Assembly (NCBI RefSeq): GCF_042680605.1
Contig: NZ_JBHUEE010000010.1
Span: forward strand, 1 to 64,000
DNA: 64,000 bases
Origin: Allobogoriella deserti
GTDB lineage: Bacteria > Actinomycetota > Actinomycetes > Actinomycetales > Actinomycetaceae
Reading direction: 5' to 3'
The stretch's first letter is position 1. Each line of letters starts with the position of its first letter. Made by a program: the position numbers and the translations under genes. Of the stretch, positions 9,038-17,999 are shown one piece after another. The notes beneath the pieces were generated by a model that worked only from the letters and a program-made list of their open reading frames with translations, ran no database searches and was not told where the DNA came from.

Positions 9038-9053
9038 TTGACACTGATGTCAA
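9038..9053. promoter_or_regulatory. MerR-type operator, perfect inverted repeat
   Basis: TTGACA-CTGA-TGTCAA is a perfect 6-4-6 palindrome between the MerR and MFS genes. It overlaps a possible -35 (TTGACC at 9032-9037) and a possible -10 around 9057-9062 with the long spacer typical of MerR-controlled promoters. The same TTGACAnnnnTGTCAA type of motif is common at actinobacterial MerR genes. Confidence 0.7.
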
Positions 9054-9069
9054 AGTTTACCGTCGCAGC

Positions 9070-10299
9070 GTGACCGAGACCCCCACACGCGAGCGGCTTC
9101 CGCTCTCGGCGCTGCTCACCCTGGCCGGCACCGTCTTCCTCGTGGTGAGCGGCGAGATGATGCCCACCGCCGTGCTGCCTGAGCTGGCAGCCGACCTCGA
9201 GGTCTCGCTGGCCCAGGCCGGACTTCTGGTCTCGGCATGGGCGATGACGGTCGTCATCGCGAGCTTCCCGCTGGCTCGTGCCACCGCACGCCTGCCGCGC
9301 GCGCACGTCGAAGCCGGTGCGCTGGCCGTCTTCTCCGTCGCGACGCTGGTCACGGCGTCCGCCCCGTCCTATGAGGTGGCCCTCGCCTCCCGGTTGGTCG
9401 CCGCCGCGGCGACGGGCTTGTTGTGGTCCACGGTCAACGCCCACGCGGCGTCGATCGTGCCCGAGCACCGCATCGCGCGGGCGACGGCGATCGTGCTCGG
9501 CGGCGGCACCCTCGGGACCATCGGCGGGATCCCGGCCGGGAACGCCATGGCTCAGGCCTGGGGGTGGCAGGCGCCCTTCCTCCTGCTCGGAGTGCTCGGC
9601 CTCCTCGGCGCAGCGGCGGTCCTGGCCCTCCTGCGCACTGTTCCGCTTATCGCCCCCACGCCGAGCGACCACCCGAGCGGCCAGCCGGCCGGACGTGCCC
9701 GGTCGCTGGGCCCCGTCCTCGGGGTCGCCGCACTCGGTGGCCTGATCTTGGTGGCGCACTTCGCCGTCTTCACCTTCGTGGCCGAACTGCTGACACCGAG
9801 CGCGCTGCCCACACCTGCGCTGCTCCTCCTGTTCGGGGTGGTCAGCGCCGTCGGCGTCGCGGCGGTGGGAGTGTCGAGCGACCGGCATCCCACGGCCACG
9901 CCGGCGGTGACGGCGGGCATGATGGCGGCGGCGCTGGCAGCCGTGACGGTGGTCGGGCGCCACGCCGGGGCGGATCTGGCGCTCGTTCTCGTGTGGGGCA
10001 CGGTGACCGGGGCCGTCGGTCCGGCCGTGCAGGTGGCGCTCATGCGGGCGGCCGGTCCGCAGCACCGGTCCACGGCCGGAACCCTCATGCCGGTCGCGAT
10101 GAACTTCGGGATCGCCGTCGGTGCCGCGCTCGGGAGCGGGGTGGTGGAGCGGTGGTCGCTCGACGTCCTGCCACTGGTGTCGATCGTTCCCGCCGTGCTC
10201 GCGGCGGCCGGGTTCGCCGCGCTGGGACGTCGCCGCCCGCCCTCGCCCGAGGCGGCGCGACCGACGCCGGCGGTCGAACCCGCGAGCTGCCGCCCCTAA
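9070..10299 (+). CDS. MFS transporter (DHA1 drug/efflux type)
   Basis: This transporter has 409 residues from the GTG at 9070, only ten bases after the presumed -10, so it may be translated from a leaderless or nearly leaderless mRNA. A longer open frame upstream has no MFS character. It has about twelve hydrophobic spans, and the loop between spans 2 and 3 (ARATARLPRAHVEAG) is in the position of MFS motif A but is divergent. Length and the opening VVSGEMMPTAVLPELAADL match Cmx/arabinose-efflux-like DHA1 proteins. The divergent MerR gene and operator suggest inducible export of a small toxic compound. The substrate is unknown. Confidence 0.88.
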   Translation: MTETPTRERLPLSALLTLAGTVFLVVSGEMMPTAVLPELAADLEVSLAQAGLLVSAWAMTVVIASFPLARATARLPRAHVEAGALAVFSVATLVTASAPSYEVALASRLVAAAATGLLWSTVNAHAASIVPEHRIARATAIVLGGGTLGTIGGIPAGNAMAQAWGWQAPFLLLGVLGLLGAAAVLALLRTVPLIAPTPSDHPSGQPAGRARSLGPVLGVAALGGLILVAHFAVFTFVAELLTPSALPTPALLLLFGVVSAVGVAAVGVSSDRHPTATPAVTAGMMAAALAAVTVVGRHAGADLALVLVWGTVTGAVGPAVQVALMRAAGPQHRSTAGTLMPVAMNFGIAVGAALGSGVVERWSLDVLPLVSIVPAVLAAAGFAALGRRRPPSPEAARPTPAVEPASCRP

Positions 10300-10348
10300 G
10301 TCCGCCTCGGCGAGAGGCGCCACGTCCGCGACGTGCCACTCTTGACCG

Positions 10349-11935
10349 ATGACCGATCTCCGCGGGCGTTCCGCCCGTCACGACGACGAACCCGCCGCAC
10401 CGACGCCGGATCAGGACACCTGCCGGGCCCTGGCCGCCGACCTGCGTGCGGCCGGCTTCGGTGCCGACAACCTGCGCGCCACCTGGGGGGTGCCCGCCGA
10501 TGAAGCCGTGGGGCGTGGGCTGCGTGAACCGGCGCTTCGGGCGCTGGGTGAGCGGACCGACCCGCTCGCGACCCTGGGCCGGCTCCTGGTGCTCGGCCGG
10601 ACCCAGCCCGCCGTCGCCGTCGCCGCCGCCCTGCCGCAGGCAGGCATCGCCGGGCTGGAACGGCTGGGTCTCGCGTCGACCGAGGACGGCTACGTGGTGC
10701 CGCGGGCGGTGATCCGGCCGCAGGCATTCGTCGACCGCGACGGGGAGGGCGAATGGTGGCTGGCCAGCGATCTCGACGAGGTCGCGCTCGGGAGCACCCT
10801 GCCCGTGGGGCATGTGCTCGGTGCCGGGGGCGCGTCCCTCTTCCTCGCCGGCCTGCACATCGACAGCCCGACCGGCCGCGTGCTCGACCTCGGTACCGGT
10901 TGCGGCGTCCAGGCCATCCGTGCCCGGCGCTACGCGAGTGAGGTGGTGGCGACCGACATCTCGCCGCGGGCACGACAGTTCGCGGAGATCAACATGGTGC
11001 TCAACGATGTGCGGTCCGTCAGCACTCGCGAGGGCAACCTGTTCGACCCGGTGCGCGGCGAACGGTTCGACCGCATCGTGTCGAACCCCCCGTTCGTCAT
11101 CACCCCCCGGATCGACGGCGTGCCCGCCTACGAGTACCGCGACGCCGGGCTCGTCGGGGACGCCCTCGTCGAATCCGTGGTGACCGGCGCCGGGGAGCAC
11201 CTCGAGCCCGGCGGCGTGGCCGTGCTGCTCGGGAACTGGGAGACCCGCGGCGGCCAGGAGGGCTTGGAGCGGGTGCGCACGTGGGTCGACTCCTCGCCGG
11301 TGGCGCTGGACGCCTGGGTGGTCGAGCGGGACACGCTCGATCCGGTGCAATACGCCGAGTTCTGGATCCGGGACGGCGGGACATTGCCCGGCACACCGGA
11401 GTACGCCGAGATGGTGGAGAACTGGCTGGAGGACTTCACTCGCCGAGCCGTGACCGCCGTCGGGCTGGGATTCATCCTGCTCCGCAGGCCGGCCGACGGT
11501 GCACACCCGACCCTGGCGCGCTACGAACGTCTCCCGCAGCCCCTCACCCGCGAAGGCACCCTCGGCACCCACCTCACCGAGGCGCTGTCGGCCCACGACC
11601 GGCTGACCGGGATGGACGACGACGCCCTGGCGGCCGCCGTGCTCGCCGTGGCCCCGGACGTCACCGAGGCGCGGCACCACATGCCCGGCAGCCCCGACCC
11701 CCAGGTCATCGAGCTGCGGCAGGGTTCCGGATTCGCGCGGACCGTCACGGCCGACACCGGGCTCGCGGCCCTGGTGGGCGCGTGCGACGGTGAACTCCCC
11801 GTCGGACCGTTGATTGCGGCGATCGCCGGCCTGCTCGAGGTCGATGCGGACGAGCTGCGCGCGGAACTGCTGCCCCGGGTGCGCGAGCTCCTGGTGGACG
11901 GTTTCCTCACCCTGCGCGAGACCGACCTGCCCTGA
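10349..11935 (+). CDS. Class I SAM-dependent methyltransferase (HemK/RsmC-like) with extra domains
   Basis: The 528-residue protein has a helical N-terminal domain (about 20-125), a methyltransferase core with the SAM-binding motif LDLGTGCGVQAIRARRY, and an NPPF motif (IVSNPPFVI) typical of enzymes methylating amide or exocyclic amino nitrogens in proteins or RNA. A C-terminal 150-residue part is rich in Leu/Glu and may recognise substrate. Large methyltransferases of this layout are conserved in actinobacteria without known substrates. It stands alone, 49 bp after the MFS gene. Confidence 0.75.
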   Translation: MTDLRGRSARHDDEPAAPTPDQDTCRALAADLRAAGFGADNLRATWGVPADEAVGRGLREPALRALGERTDPLATLGRLLVLGRTQPAVAVAAALPQAGIAGLERLGLASTEDGYVVPRAVIRPQAFVDRDGEGEWWLASDLDEVALGSTLPVGHVLGAGGASLFLAGLHIDSPTGRVLDLGTGCGVQAIRARRYASEVVATDISPRARQFAEINMVLNDVRSVSTREGNLFDPVRGERFDRIVSNPPFVITPRIDGVPAYEYRDAGLVGDALVESVVTGAGEHLEPGGVAVLLGNWETRGGQEGLERVRTWVDSSPVALDAWVVERDTLDPVQYAEFWIRDGGTLPGTPEYAEMVENWLEDFTRRAVTAVGLGFILLRRPADGAHPTLARYERLPQPLTREGTLGTHLTEALSAHDRLTGMDDDALAAAVLAVAPDVTEARHHMPGSPDPQVIELRQGSGFARTVTADTGLAALVGACDGELPVGPLIAAIAGLLEVDADELRAELLPRVRELLVDGFLTLRETDLP

Positions 11936-12017
11936 GCCGGCGCCGCCGCGCGGCTCGGGTACACCGGACCGGCCCCGGGCCATGACAACCCGCCGGCGCC
12001 GTCGTACCGTCCCCGGT

Positions 12018-12890
12018 ATGGCCGAGGACGTCCCGGCGTGGGACTTCGCCGTCGCGCCACCCCGCACAGCCCCGGGCGTGAGCTCGATGGTGGGCTACCG
12101 CGCGCTCGACGTACCGCACACCCTGCACCGTGGCCTGCCGTCCTCCCGACTGACGTTCATCGTCGCGATGGACGACGGCGTCGAGGCGGCCGCGACGATG
12201 GACGCCCTGCCGGCCGTGCACCCGGCACCGATCATCCTCGGCGGCCTGCACACCAGCGCGAGCTACGTGCGCCAGCGCCCCGCCCAGGCCGGTGTCCAGA
12301 TCGCCATGCACCCCCTGGCCGCGCGCGCCGTTTTCGGCATACCGGCGGCCGAGCTGCCGGTCACCGAGTTCGACGGCACGAGCTACCTCGGCACCGCTGC
12401 CCGCGACCTGCACGGCCGGATGACCGAGGTGACCGACTGGCGCACCGCCTTCCGACTCGTCGCCGACCACCTGATCGGCCGCTACGACGGCGACCACGTC
12501 GACCGGTTGCGACCGGAGCTGCTGCGCGCCTGGCACCTGTTCGAGCGAACCGGCGGGCGGGCGCCGGTCGGCGCCGTGGCGCGAGCCGTCGGCCTCAGCA
12601 CACGTCATCTCGGCACCCTGTTCGCCCGCGAGGTCGGTCGCTCACCCAAGCAGGTGGCCGGACTCATGCGCTTCGAACGGGCGCAGGCCGCGATCGCCGA
12701 GCAGGTCCGGCTGCGCGGCAGCGCCGACCTCGCGGGCGTGGCCGCCGCGGGCGGCTTCAGCGACCAGGCGCACCTGTCCCGGGAGTTCGGCCGGTACGTC
12801 GGTCTGAGCCCGACGGTCTGGATCGCCGAGGAGCTCCGAAACATTCAAGACGGCGGTCACCGTGGCGCCGGAGAGTGGACTCATGACTGA
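12018..12890 (+). CDS. AraC-family transcriptional regulator
   Basis: This 290-residue protein starts at the ATG at 12018; the open frame upstream reads through the previous gene's end and is not coding. The N-terminal part (about 1-150) resembles the DUF6597-type sensor found in AraC regulators (VGYRALDVPHTLHRGLPS). Residues about 175-280 form the double helix-turn-helix AraC DNA-binding domain (AVARAVGLSTRHLGTLFAREVG and GFSDQAHLSREF). The downstream VOC gene begins inside its last codons, so the two are co-transcribed and probably functionally tied. Confidence 0.85.
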   Translation: MAEDVPAWDFAVAPPRTAPGVSSMVGYRALDVPHTLHRGLPSSRLTFIVAMDDGVEAAATMDALPAVHPAPIILGGLHTSASYVRQRPAQAGVQIAMHPLAARAVFGIPAAELPVTEFDGTSYLGTAARDLHGRMTEVTDWRTAFRLVADHLIGRYDGDHVDRLRPELLRAWHLFERTGGRAPVGAVARAVGLSTRHLGTLFAREVGRSPKQVAGLMRFERAQAAIAEQVRLRGSADLAGVAAAGGFSDQAHLSREFGRYVGLSPTVWIAEELRNIQDGGHRGAGEWTHD

Positions 12891-13299
12891 GACATCCAGC
12901 ACGCCGCCCACTGTCTTCCACGCCCTCCAGGCCCGCGACGCCGCCGCCCTCATCGACTATTACGTCGAGACCTTCGGCTTCGTCGTCACGGCCGAGTACG
13001 CCGAGGAGGGCCGCGGCGTGGTCCACCACGCCGAGCTCCGGACGCCCGACGGCGCCGGCGGGCTCATGCTCGGCACCCACCAGGTGGGCCCCTGGTCGCG
13101 CGAACCCGGGGCGGCGGGCGCGTACGTCGTGGTCCCCGAGATCGACGGACTGTACGACCGCGTGGTCAACCGAGGCGCCGACGTCGTGCGCCCGCTCGCC
13201 GAGACCGACTACGGCAGCTGCGAGTTCACCGTCCGGGACCCCGAAGGGAACCTGTGGTCCTTCGGCACCTACCCGGGCGAACCGATGCCCGGGGCCTGA
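12883..13299 (+). CDS. VOC (glyoxalase/bleomycin-resistance fold) protein
   Basis: The protein has 138 residues from the ATG at 12883, which overlaps the AraC stop (ATGACTGA). One VOC module is visible: FHALQARDAAALIDYYVETFGF opens the paired beta-alpha-beta unit and FTVRDPEGNLWSFGTYPG closes it, with the usual metal-site Glu near CEF. Proteins of this size act as dimers in antibiotic binding, isomerisation or dioxygenation. The substrate is not deducible. Pairing with an AraC regulator resembles DUF6597-AraC/VOC two-gene units in other actinobacteria. Confidence 0.85.
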   Translation: MTETSSTPPTVFHALQARDAAALIDYYVETFGFVVTAEYAEEGRGVVHHAELRTPDGAGGLMLGTHQVGPWSREPGAAGAYVVVPEIDGLYDRVVNRGADVVRPLAETDYGSCEFTVRDPEGNLWSFGTYPGEPMPGA

Positions 13300-13317
13300 G
13301 CGTCCTACGCTGAGCGG

Positions 13318-14349
13318 GTGGACCCCGTCTCGGCCTTGGAACGTGTCGCCTACCTGCTGGAGCGGGAGCTGGCCGAGACGCATCGCGTCAAGGCGTTCCG
13401 AAAGGCCGCCCGCCGCCTCGCTGCCCTCCCACCGGCGGAGCTCGACCGCCGCATCGCCGACGGCACACTGACCGACCTGGCGGACGTCGGACCACGAACC
13501 GCCGCCGTCGCCACGGAGGCCGCGGGCGGCGCCACCCCGGGATACGTCGCCGACCTCGAGGCCCGGGCTGCCTTCCCGCTCGTCCCCGGCGGGGAGACGG
13601 TGCGGTCCTGGCTGCGCGGGGACCTGCACAGCCACTCCGACTGGTCCGACGGTGGCAGCCCGATCCGCGAGATGGCCGAGGTCGCGATCGCCGCCGGTCA
13701 CGAGTACCTCGCGCTGACCGACCACTCGCCGCGCCTGACCGTCGCGCGCGGCCTGTCCGCCGAGCGGTTGCGTGAGCAGCTCGAGGTCGTCGCCGCCCTC
13801 AACGCCGAACTGGCGCCGTTCCGCATCCTTACCGGCATCGAGGTCGACATCCTCGAGGACGGGCGCCTCGACCAGGACGAGGATCTGCTCGCCGAACTCG
13901 ACGTCGTCGTCGCCTCGGTCCACTCCAAGCTGCGCATGGCCTCCGAGGACATGACCCGGCGGATGGTCACCGCCGTCGCGAACCCGCACGTGGACGTGCT
14001 GGGGCACTGCACCGGTCGGCTGATCACCGGCGGCCGCGGTACCCGCCCCGAATCCACGTTCGACGCCGAACTGGTCTTCGAGGCCTGCCGACGCTTCGAC
14101 GTCGCCGTCGAGATCAACTCCCGCCCCGAACGGCGCGACCCGCCGACCCGGCTGCTCGAGCTCGCGCACGAGATGGGGTGCCTGTTCGCGATCGGCACCG
14201 ACGCTCACGCGCCCGGACAGCTCGACTTCCTCGACCACGGCTGCGCGCGGGCCCAGGCCGAGGGCGTCACGCGCGAGCGGATCGTCAACACGCTGCCCGC
14301 CGACGAACTGCTCACCTGGACGGCCCGCGCTCCCACCGGCAGCCTCTGA
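13318..14349 (+). CDS. PHP-domain phosphoesterase with N-terminal helix-hairpin-helix (PolX C-terminus-like)
   Basis: The 343-residue protein starts at GTG. The N-terminal 100 residues resemble the helix-hairpin-helix region of family X polymerases (ALERVAYLLERE, KAFRKAARRLAAL, LTDLADVGPRTAA). The PHP domain follows: DLHSHSDWSDG, LTDHSPR, GIEVDIL, SVHS, HVDVLGHCTGR and GTDAHAP supply the metal-binding His and Asp residues. There is no nucleotidyltransferase domain, so it is not a polymerase. Related PHP proteins are 3'-5' exonucleases or phosphoesterases in repair; that role is inferred. Confidence 0.85.
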   Translation: MDPVSALERVAYLLERELAETHRVKAFRKAARRLAALPPAELDRRIADGTLTDLADVGPRTAAVATEAAGGATPGYVADLEARAAFPLVPGGETVRSWLRGDLHSHSDWSDGGSPIREMAEVAIAAGHEYLALTDHSPRLTVARGLSAERLREQLEVVAALNAELAPFRILTGIEVDILEDGRLDQDEDLLAELDVVVASVHSKLRMASEDMTRRMVTAVANPHVDVLGHCTGRLITGGRGTRPESTFDAELVFEACRRFDVAVEINSRPERRDPPTRLLELAHEMGCLFAIGTDAHAPGQLDFLDHGCARAQAEGVTRERIVNTLPADELLTWTARAPTGSL

Positions 14350-14413
14350 GGCAGCACCTCAGTCAACCCAGGACTCGGCGTCACCGCTGAATCCGCCGAG
14401 CGGTCTCGCCCAG

Positions 14414-14442
14414 TTGACCGTCGTCGCGGACAGGCTTAGGTT
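14414..14442 (+). promoter_or_regulatory. putA promoter (TTGACC-17-TAGGTT)
   Basis: TTGACC at 14414-14419 and TAGGTT at 14437-14442 are separated by exactly 17 bases, the optimal spacing for a primary sigma factor. The predicted transcription start is near 14449, about 35 bases before the ATG, and directly abuts the palindrome at 14451-14464. Confidence 0.6.
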
Positions 14443-14450
14443 CGCCGGTA

Positions 14451-14464
14451 GGTAATTAATCACC
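14451..14464. promoter_or_regulatory. Putative GntR (FCD-type) operator at putA
   Basis: GGTAATTAATCACC is a near-palindrome with a single mismatched symmetry pair. The GGT...ACC arms match the TGGT/ACCA half-sites of FadR-like GntR regulators. It sits at the predicted transcription start of putA, where a repressor would block initiation. The FCD-type GntR gene downstream of putA is the obvious candidate to bind it. Confidence 0.55.
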
Positions 14465-14483
14465 AATCGGCTCCGAGGTGCTC

Positions 14484-17400
14484 ATGTCCGGTTCCGCCCC
14501 GCCGTCCTTCCCGAACCCGACCGACGGCGAGCACGCCACCTCACTCGGCATCGACGCCGTGGTCGATGACGCCGTCACCCTGGCCGAGGAGTGGCTCGCG
14601 GCCACCGAGGCCGGCCAGGACGACGCCGAACGCGCCACCTCCGCCCAGCTCGCCGGTCTGGTCGGCGATCCCCGCGGGCTCGACCTGGCGGTCACGTTCG
14701 TCGACAAGGTCGCCCGCCCGGAGGACGCTCGCGTCGCCGCCAAGGAGCTCGCCGGGATCTCCGCCGGGGCCGCCGGGTTCTTGGGGCCCACCGACCGCGC
14801 CCTGCTCGGCGTCGGCGCGAAGGTCGCCAAGCTGGCGCCCGGCATGGTGGTGCCCCTGGCGCGCAAGCGGCTGCGCCAGCTCGTCGGCCACCTTGTCGTG
14901 GACGCGCACGACCCTGCGTTGGCCGAGCACCTCGCCAAGGCCAGGCAGGACGGCTTCCGGCTGAACATCAACCTCCTCGGCGAGGCCGTCCTCGGCGAGG
15001 CCGAGGCCCAGTCGCGAGCCGACCGCACCGTGGCCCTGCTGGAACGCGAGGACGTCGACTACGTCTCCATCAAGGTCTCCTCCCTCGTCTCCCAGATCAC
15101 CACCTGGGACGAACCCGGCACGGTCGAGCGTGTCCTCCAGCGGCTCCGGCCGATCTACCGGGCGGCGAAGGCCCGCAGCCCACACGCCTTCGTCAACATG
15201 GACATGGAGGAGTACCGCGACCTCGACCTGACGATCGCCGCATTCTCCGCCCTGCTCTCCGAGCCCGAGTTCGCCGACCTCGAGGCCGGCGTCGTGCTCC
15301 AGGCGTACCTCCCGGACTCCTCCGCCGCCCTGGAGCGGCTCGTCGCCTTCGCCCGTCAGCGCGTCGCGGACGGCGGCGCGCCGATCAAGATCCGGCTGGT
15401 CAAGGGCGCCAACCTCTCGATGGAGAAGGTCGAGGCCGAGCTGCACGGCTGGGCGCAGGCCCCATACACGGACAAGGCCGAGGTCGACGCGAACTACCTC
15501 CGGCTCGTCGACCGGACCCTGGTGCCCGACCTCGCGGGTGTCGTCCGACTCGGGGTGGCCTCGCACAACCTCTACGACGTCGCCGCCGCCCACCTGCTCG
15601 CCGAGCGCCGCGGCGTGAGCAACTCCCTGGACGTCGAGATGCTCCAGGGGATGGCGCCCGCGCAGGCACGCGCCGTGCGTGACGTCGTCGGCACCGTGAT
15701 CCTCTACACCCCGGTCGTCGCGCCGGAGGACTTCGACGTCGCCGTCTCCTACCTCGTGCGCCGCCTGGAGGAGAACGCCCAGCCGCAGAACTTCGTGCAC
15801 AGCCTCTTCGCGGGCGGGGACGAGGCGATGAGCCAGCAGGAGGCACGCTTCCGCGCCTCGGTGGCCGACATCGCCACCACGCCAGACACCCCACGGCGTA
15901 GCCCGGAACGTGAACCGGCAGGTGAGAGCTTCACCAACTCGGTCGACTCCGACCCGGCGCTGCCGTCCGTGCGCGAGTGGGGACGTGGCGTCGTGACCTC
16001 CCAGCCGATCGAGCCGACGTCACCGGTCCTGCAGACCACGGACGACGTCGACCGGCTGGTGCGCACGGCCCGGAAGGCCCAGCCGGCGTGGGCGGCCCGC
16101 CCCGCCACGGAACGTGCGGCCGTCCTCCGGCGCGCGGCCGATGAGCTCGAGGCTCGCCGCGGCGTGCTGATCACTCAGGCGGTCCACGAAGGCGGCAAGA
16201 CGATCGACCAGGTCGATCCCGAGGTCTCCGAGGCCATCGACTTCGCCCGCTACTACGCCGACCGGGCCCTTGAGCTCGACCCCGGAGCCTCGTGGCACAC
16301 CGACGGCGCCACCTTCACCCCGGACAGCCTCACCCTCGTCACCCCGCCGTGGAACTTCCCCGTGGCCATCCCCATCGGCGGAGTCCTCGCCGCCCTGGCC
16401 GCCGGGTCCGCCGTCATCATCAAGCCGGCACCGCCGGTTCCCGGCTGCACCGAGATCGCCGTGGCGGCCCTGCACGCCGCCGGAGTGCCCGAGGACCTGC
16501 TGCACATGGTCCGCACCGACGAGGGCGACGTGGGCCGGCACCTCGTCTCCCACGACGACGTCGACACGGTCATCCTCACCGGAGCCGCCGAGACCGCCGA
16601 AGTCTTCACCTCCTGGCGTACCGGCCGGCCCCGCGGGCCGCGGGTGCTCGGCGAGACTTCGGGCAAGAACGCCCTGATCATCACCCCGGCGGCTGACTAC
16701 GACCTCGCCGTCGCCGACCTGGTCAGGTCCGCGTTCGGGCACGCCGGCCAGAAGTGCTCCGCATCGTCCCTCGCCATCCTCGTCGGGTCCGCCGGCTCCT
16801 CGCAGCGGCTGCGCCGCCAACTGATCGACGCCGTGCGGTCCCTGCGGGTCGGCTGGCCCACCGACATCGGTGTCACCATGGGGCCGGTCATCGAGCCCCC
16901 GGGCGAGAAGCTGCACCGCGCCCTGACCACCCTGGAGCCCGGGGAGACCTGGCTGGTCGAGCCGAAGCAGCTCGACGACACCGGGCGACTGTGGTCCCCG
17001 GGCCTGAAGGACGGCGTTCGGCCCGGCTCCTGGTACCACCTCACCGAGGCGTTCGGACCCGTGCTCGGGCTCATGTACGCCGACACCCTCGAAGAGGCCA
17101 TCCGGCTGCAGAACGCCGTCGCGTACGGACTCACCGGCGGCCTGCACTCGCTCGACGAGGACGAGGTCACGACCTGGCTCGACCGGGTCGAGGTCGGCAA
17201 CGCGTACGTCAACCGGCACATCACCGGCGCGATCGTGCGCCGCCAGTCCTTCGGTGGCTGGAAGGCCTCCTCGGTCGGCCCCGGCGCCAAGGCGGGCGGC
17301 CCGAACTATGTCGCCCAGCTCGGCTCGTTCGCCCCGGCCGGACTGCCCACCGACCAGGCCGATCTCGAGCCCGGCCTGCGCGCGAGCCTCGCCGACTACA

Positions 17401-17999
17401 CCGGCCTGGTCACCTCGCAGGCCGACCGCTCCTGGTTGCGCGCGGCCGTCGCCTCCGACGCCACCGCCTGGAACGAGGTTCTCGGCCGCGAGCTGGACGA
17501 GTCCGGCCTCAGCGTGGAGGCGAACATCTTCCGTTACCGCCCGGTGCCCGTCACGATCCGGACCGTGCCGGGAGCCGCCGTCGTCGAGGTCGTCCGGGTG
17601 TTGCTCGCCGCAGAACTCGCCGGCAGCCCGGTGACGCTCAGTCTCGACCCGGAGACGTCGCAGGCGTTCAAAGCGCTGTCCGACGCCGGGGAGAACGCAC
17701 GCATCGGACTGCGCCGGCTCGGGGCGCACGGCACCCGTGCGGAGACCGTCGAGGAGTTCGTCGAGCGGGTCCGCACCGAGGGCGCCGAGCGCCTGCGGAT
17801 CATCGGTACCGGCGGCGAGGCCGAGCGGATCGTCGATGCCCTGTACTCACCCGCGGTGAGCATCGTCAGCGGCCCGGTCCTGGCCACGGGCCGGCGCGAG
17901 ATGCTCAGCGTGCTGCGCGAACAGGCGATCTCACGCACCCTGCACCGGTTCGGCCACCTACCCGCGGACCGGCACGACGACGGCGAGGAGTGGCGGTGA
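14484..17999 (+). CDS. putA: Bifunctional proline dehydrogenase / L-glutamate-gamma-semialdehyde dehydrogenase
   Basis: This 1171-residue enzyme oxidises proline to glutamate in two steps: FAD-dependent proline dehydrogenase, then NAD-dependent aldehyde dehydrogenase. The first domain (about 130-440) shows INLLGEAVLGEAEA, YVSIKVSSL, YRDLDLTIAAF and VKGANLSMEK. The aldehyde dehydrogenase domain (about 510-960) has the Glu724 (LGETSGK) and Cys758 (GQKCSAS) catalytic pair, 34 residues apart as in the family. About 200 more C-terminal residues form the extra domain of long PutA proteins. An N-terminal DNA-binding domain as in enterobacterial PutA is absent, so regulation falls to the GntR gene that overlaps its stop. 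A GTG at 14478 is an alternative start. Confidence 0.95.
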   Translation: MSGSAPPSFPNPTDGEHATSLGIDAVVDDAVTLAEEWLAATEAGQDDAERATSAQLAGLVGDPRGLDLAVTFVDKVARPEDARVAAKELAGISAGAAGFLGPTDRALLGVGAKVAKLAPGMVVPLARKRLRQLVGHLVVDAHDPALAEHLAKARQDGFRLNINLLGEAVLGEAEAQSRADRTVALLEREDVDYVSIKVSSLVSQITTWDEPGTVERVLQRLRPIYRAAKARSPHAFVNMDMEEYRDLDLTIAAFSALLSEPEFADLEAGVVLQAYLPDSSAALERLVAFARQRVADGGAPIKIRLVKGANLSMEKVEAELHGWAQAPYTDKAEVDANYLRLVDRTLVPDLAGVVRLGVASHNLYDVAAAHLLAERRGVSNSLDVEMLQGMAPAQARAVRDVVGTVILYTPVVAPEDFDVAVSYLVRRLEENAQPQNFVHSLFAGGDEAMSQQEARFRASVADIATTPDTPRRSPEREPAGESFTNSVDSDPALPSVREWGRGVVTSQPIEPTSPVLQTTDDVDRLVRTARKAQPAWAARPATERAAVLRRAADELEARRGVLITQAVHEGGKTIDQVDPEVSEAIDFARYYADRALELDPGASWHTDGATFTPDSLTLVTPPWNFPVAIPIGGVLAALAAGSAVIIKPAPPVPGCTEIAVAALHAAGVPEDLLHMVRTDEGDVGRHLVSHDDVDTVILTGAAETAEVFTSWRTGRPRGPRVLGETSGKNALIITPAADYDLAVADLVRSAFGHAGQKCSASSLAILVGSAGSSQRLRRQLIDAVRSLRVGWPTDIGVTMGPVIEPPGEKLHRALTTLEPGETWLVEPKQLDDTGRLWSPGLKDGVRPGSWYHLTEAFGPVLGLMYADTLEEAIRLQNAVAYGLTGGLHSLDEDEVTTWLDRVEVGNAYVNRHITGAIVRRQSFGGWKASSVGPGAKAGGPNYVAQLGSFAPAGLPTDQADLEPGLRASLADYTGLVTSQADRSWLRAAVASDATAWNEVLGRELDESGLSVEANIFRYRPVPVTIRTVPGAAVVEVVRVLLAAELAGSPVTLSLDPETSQAFKALSDAGENARIGLRRLGAHGTRAETVEEFVERVRTEGAERLRIIGTGGEAERIVDALYSPAVSIVSGPVLATGRREMLSVLREQAISRTLHRFGHLPADRHDDGEEWR

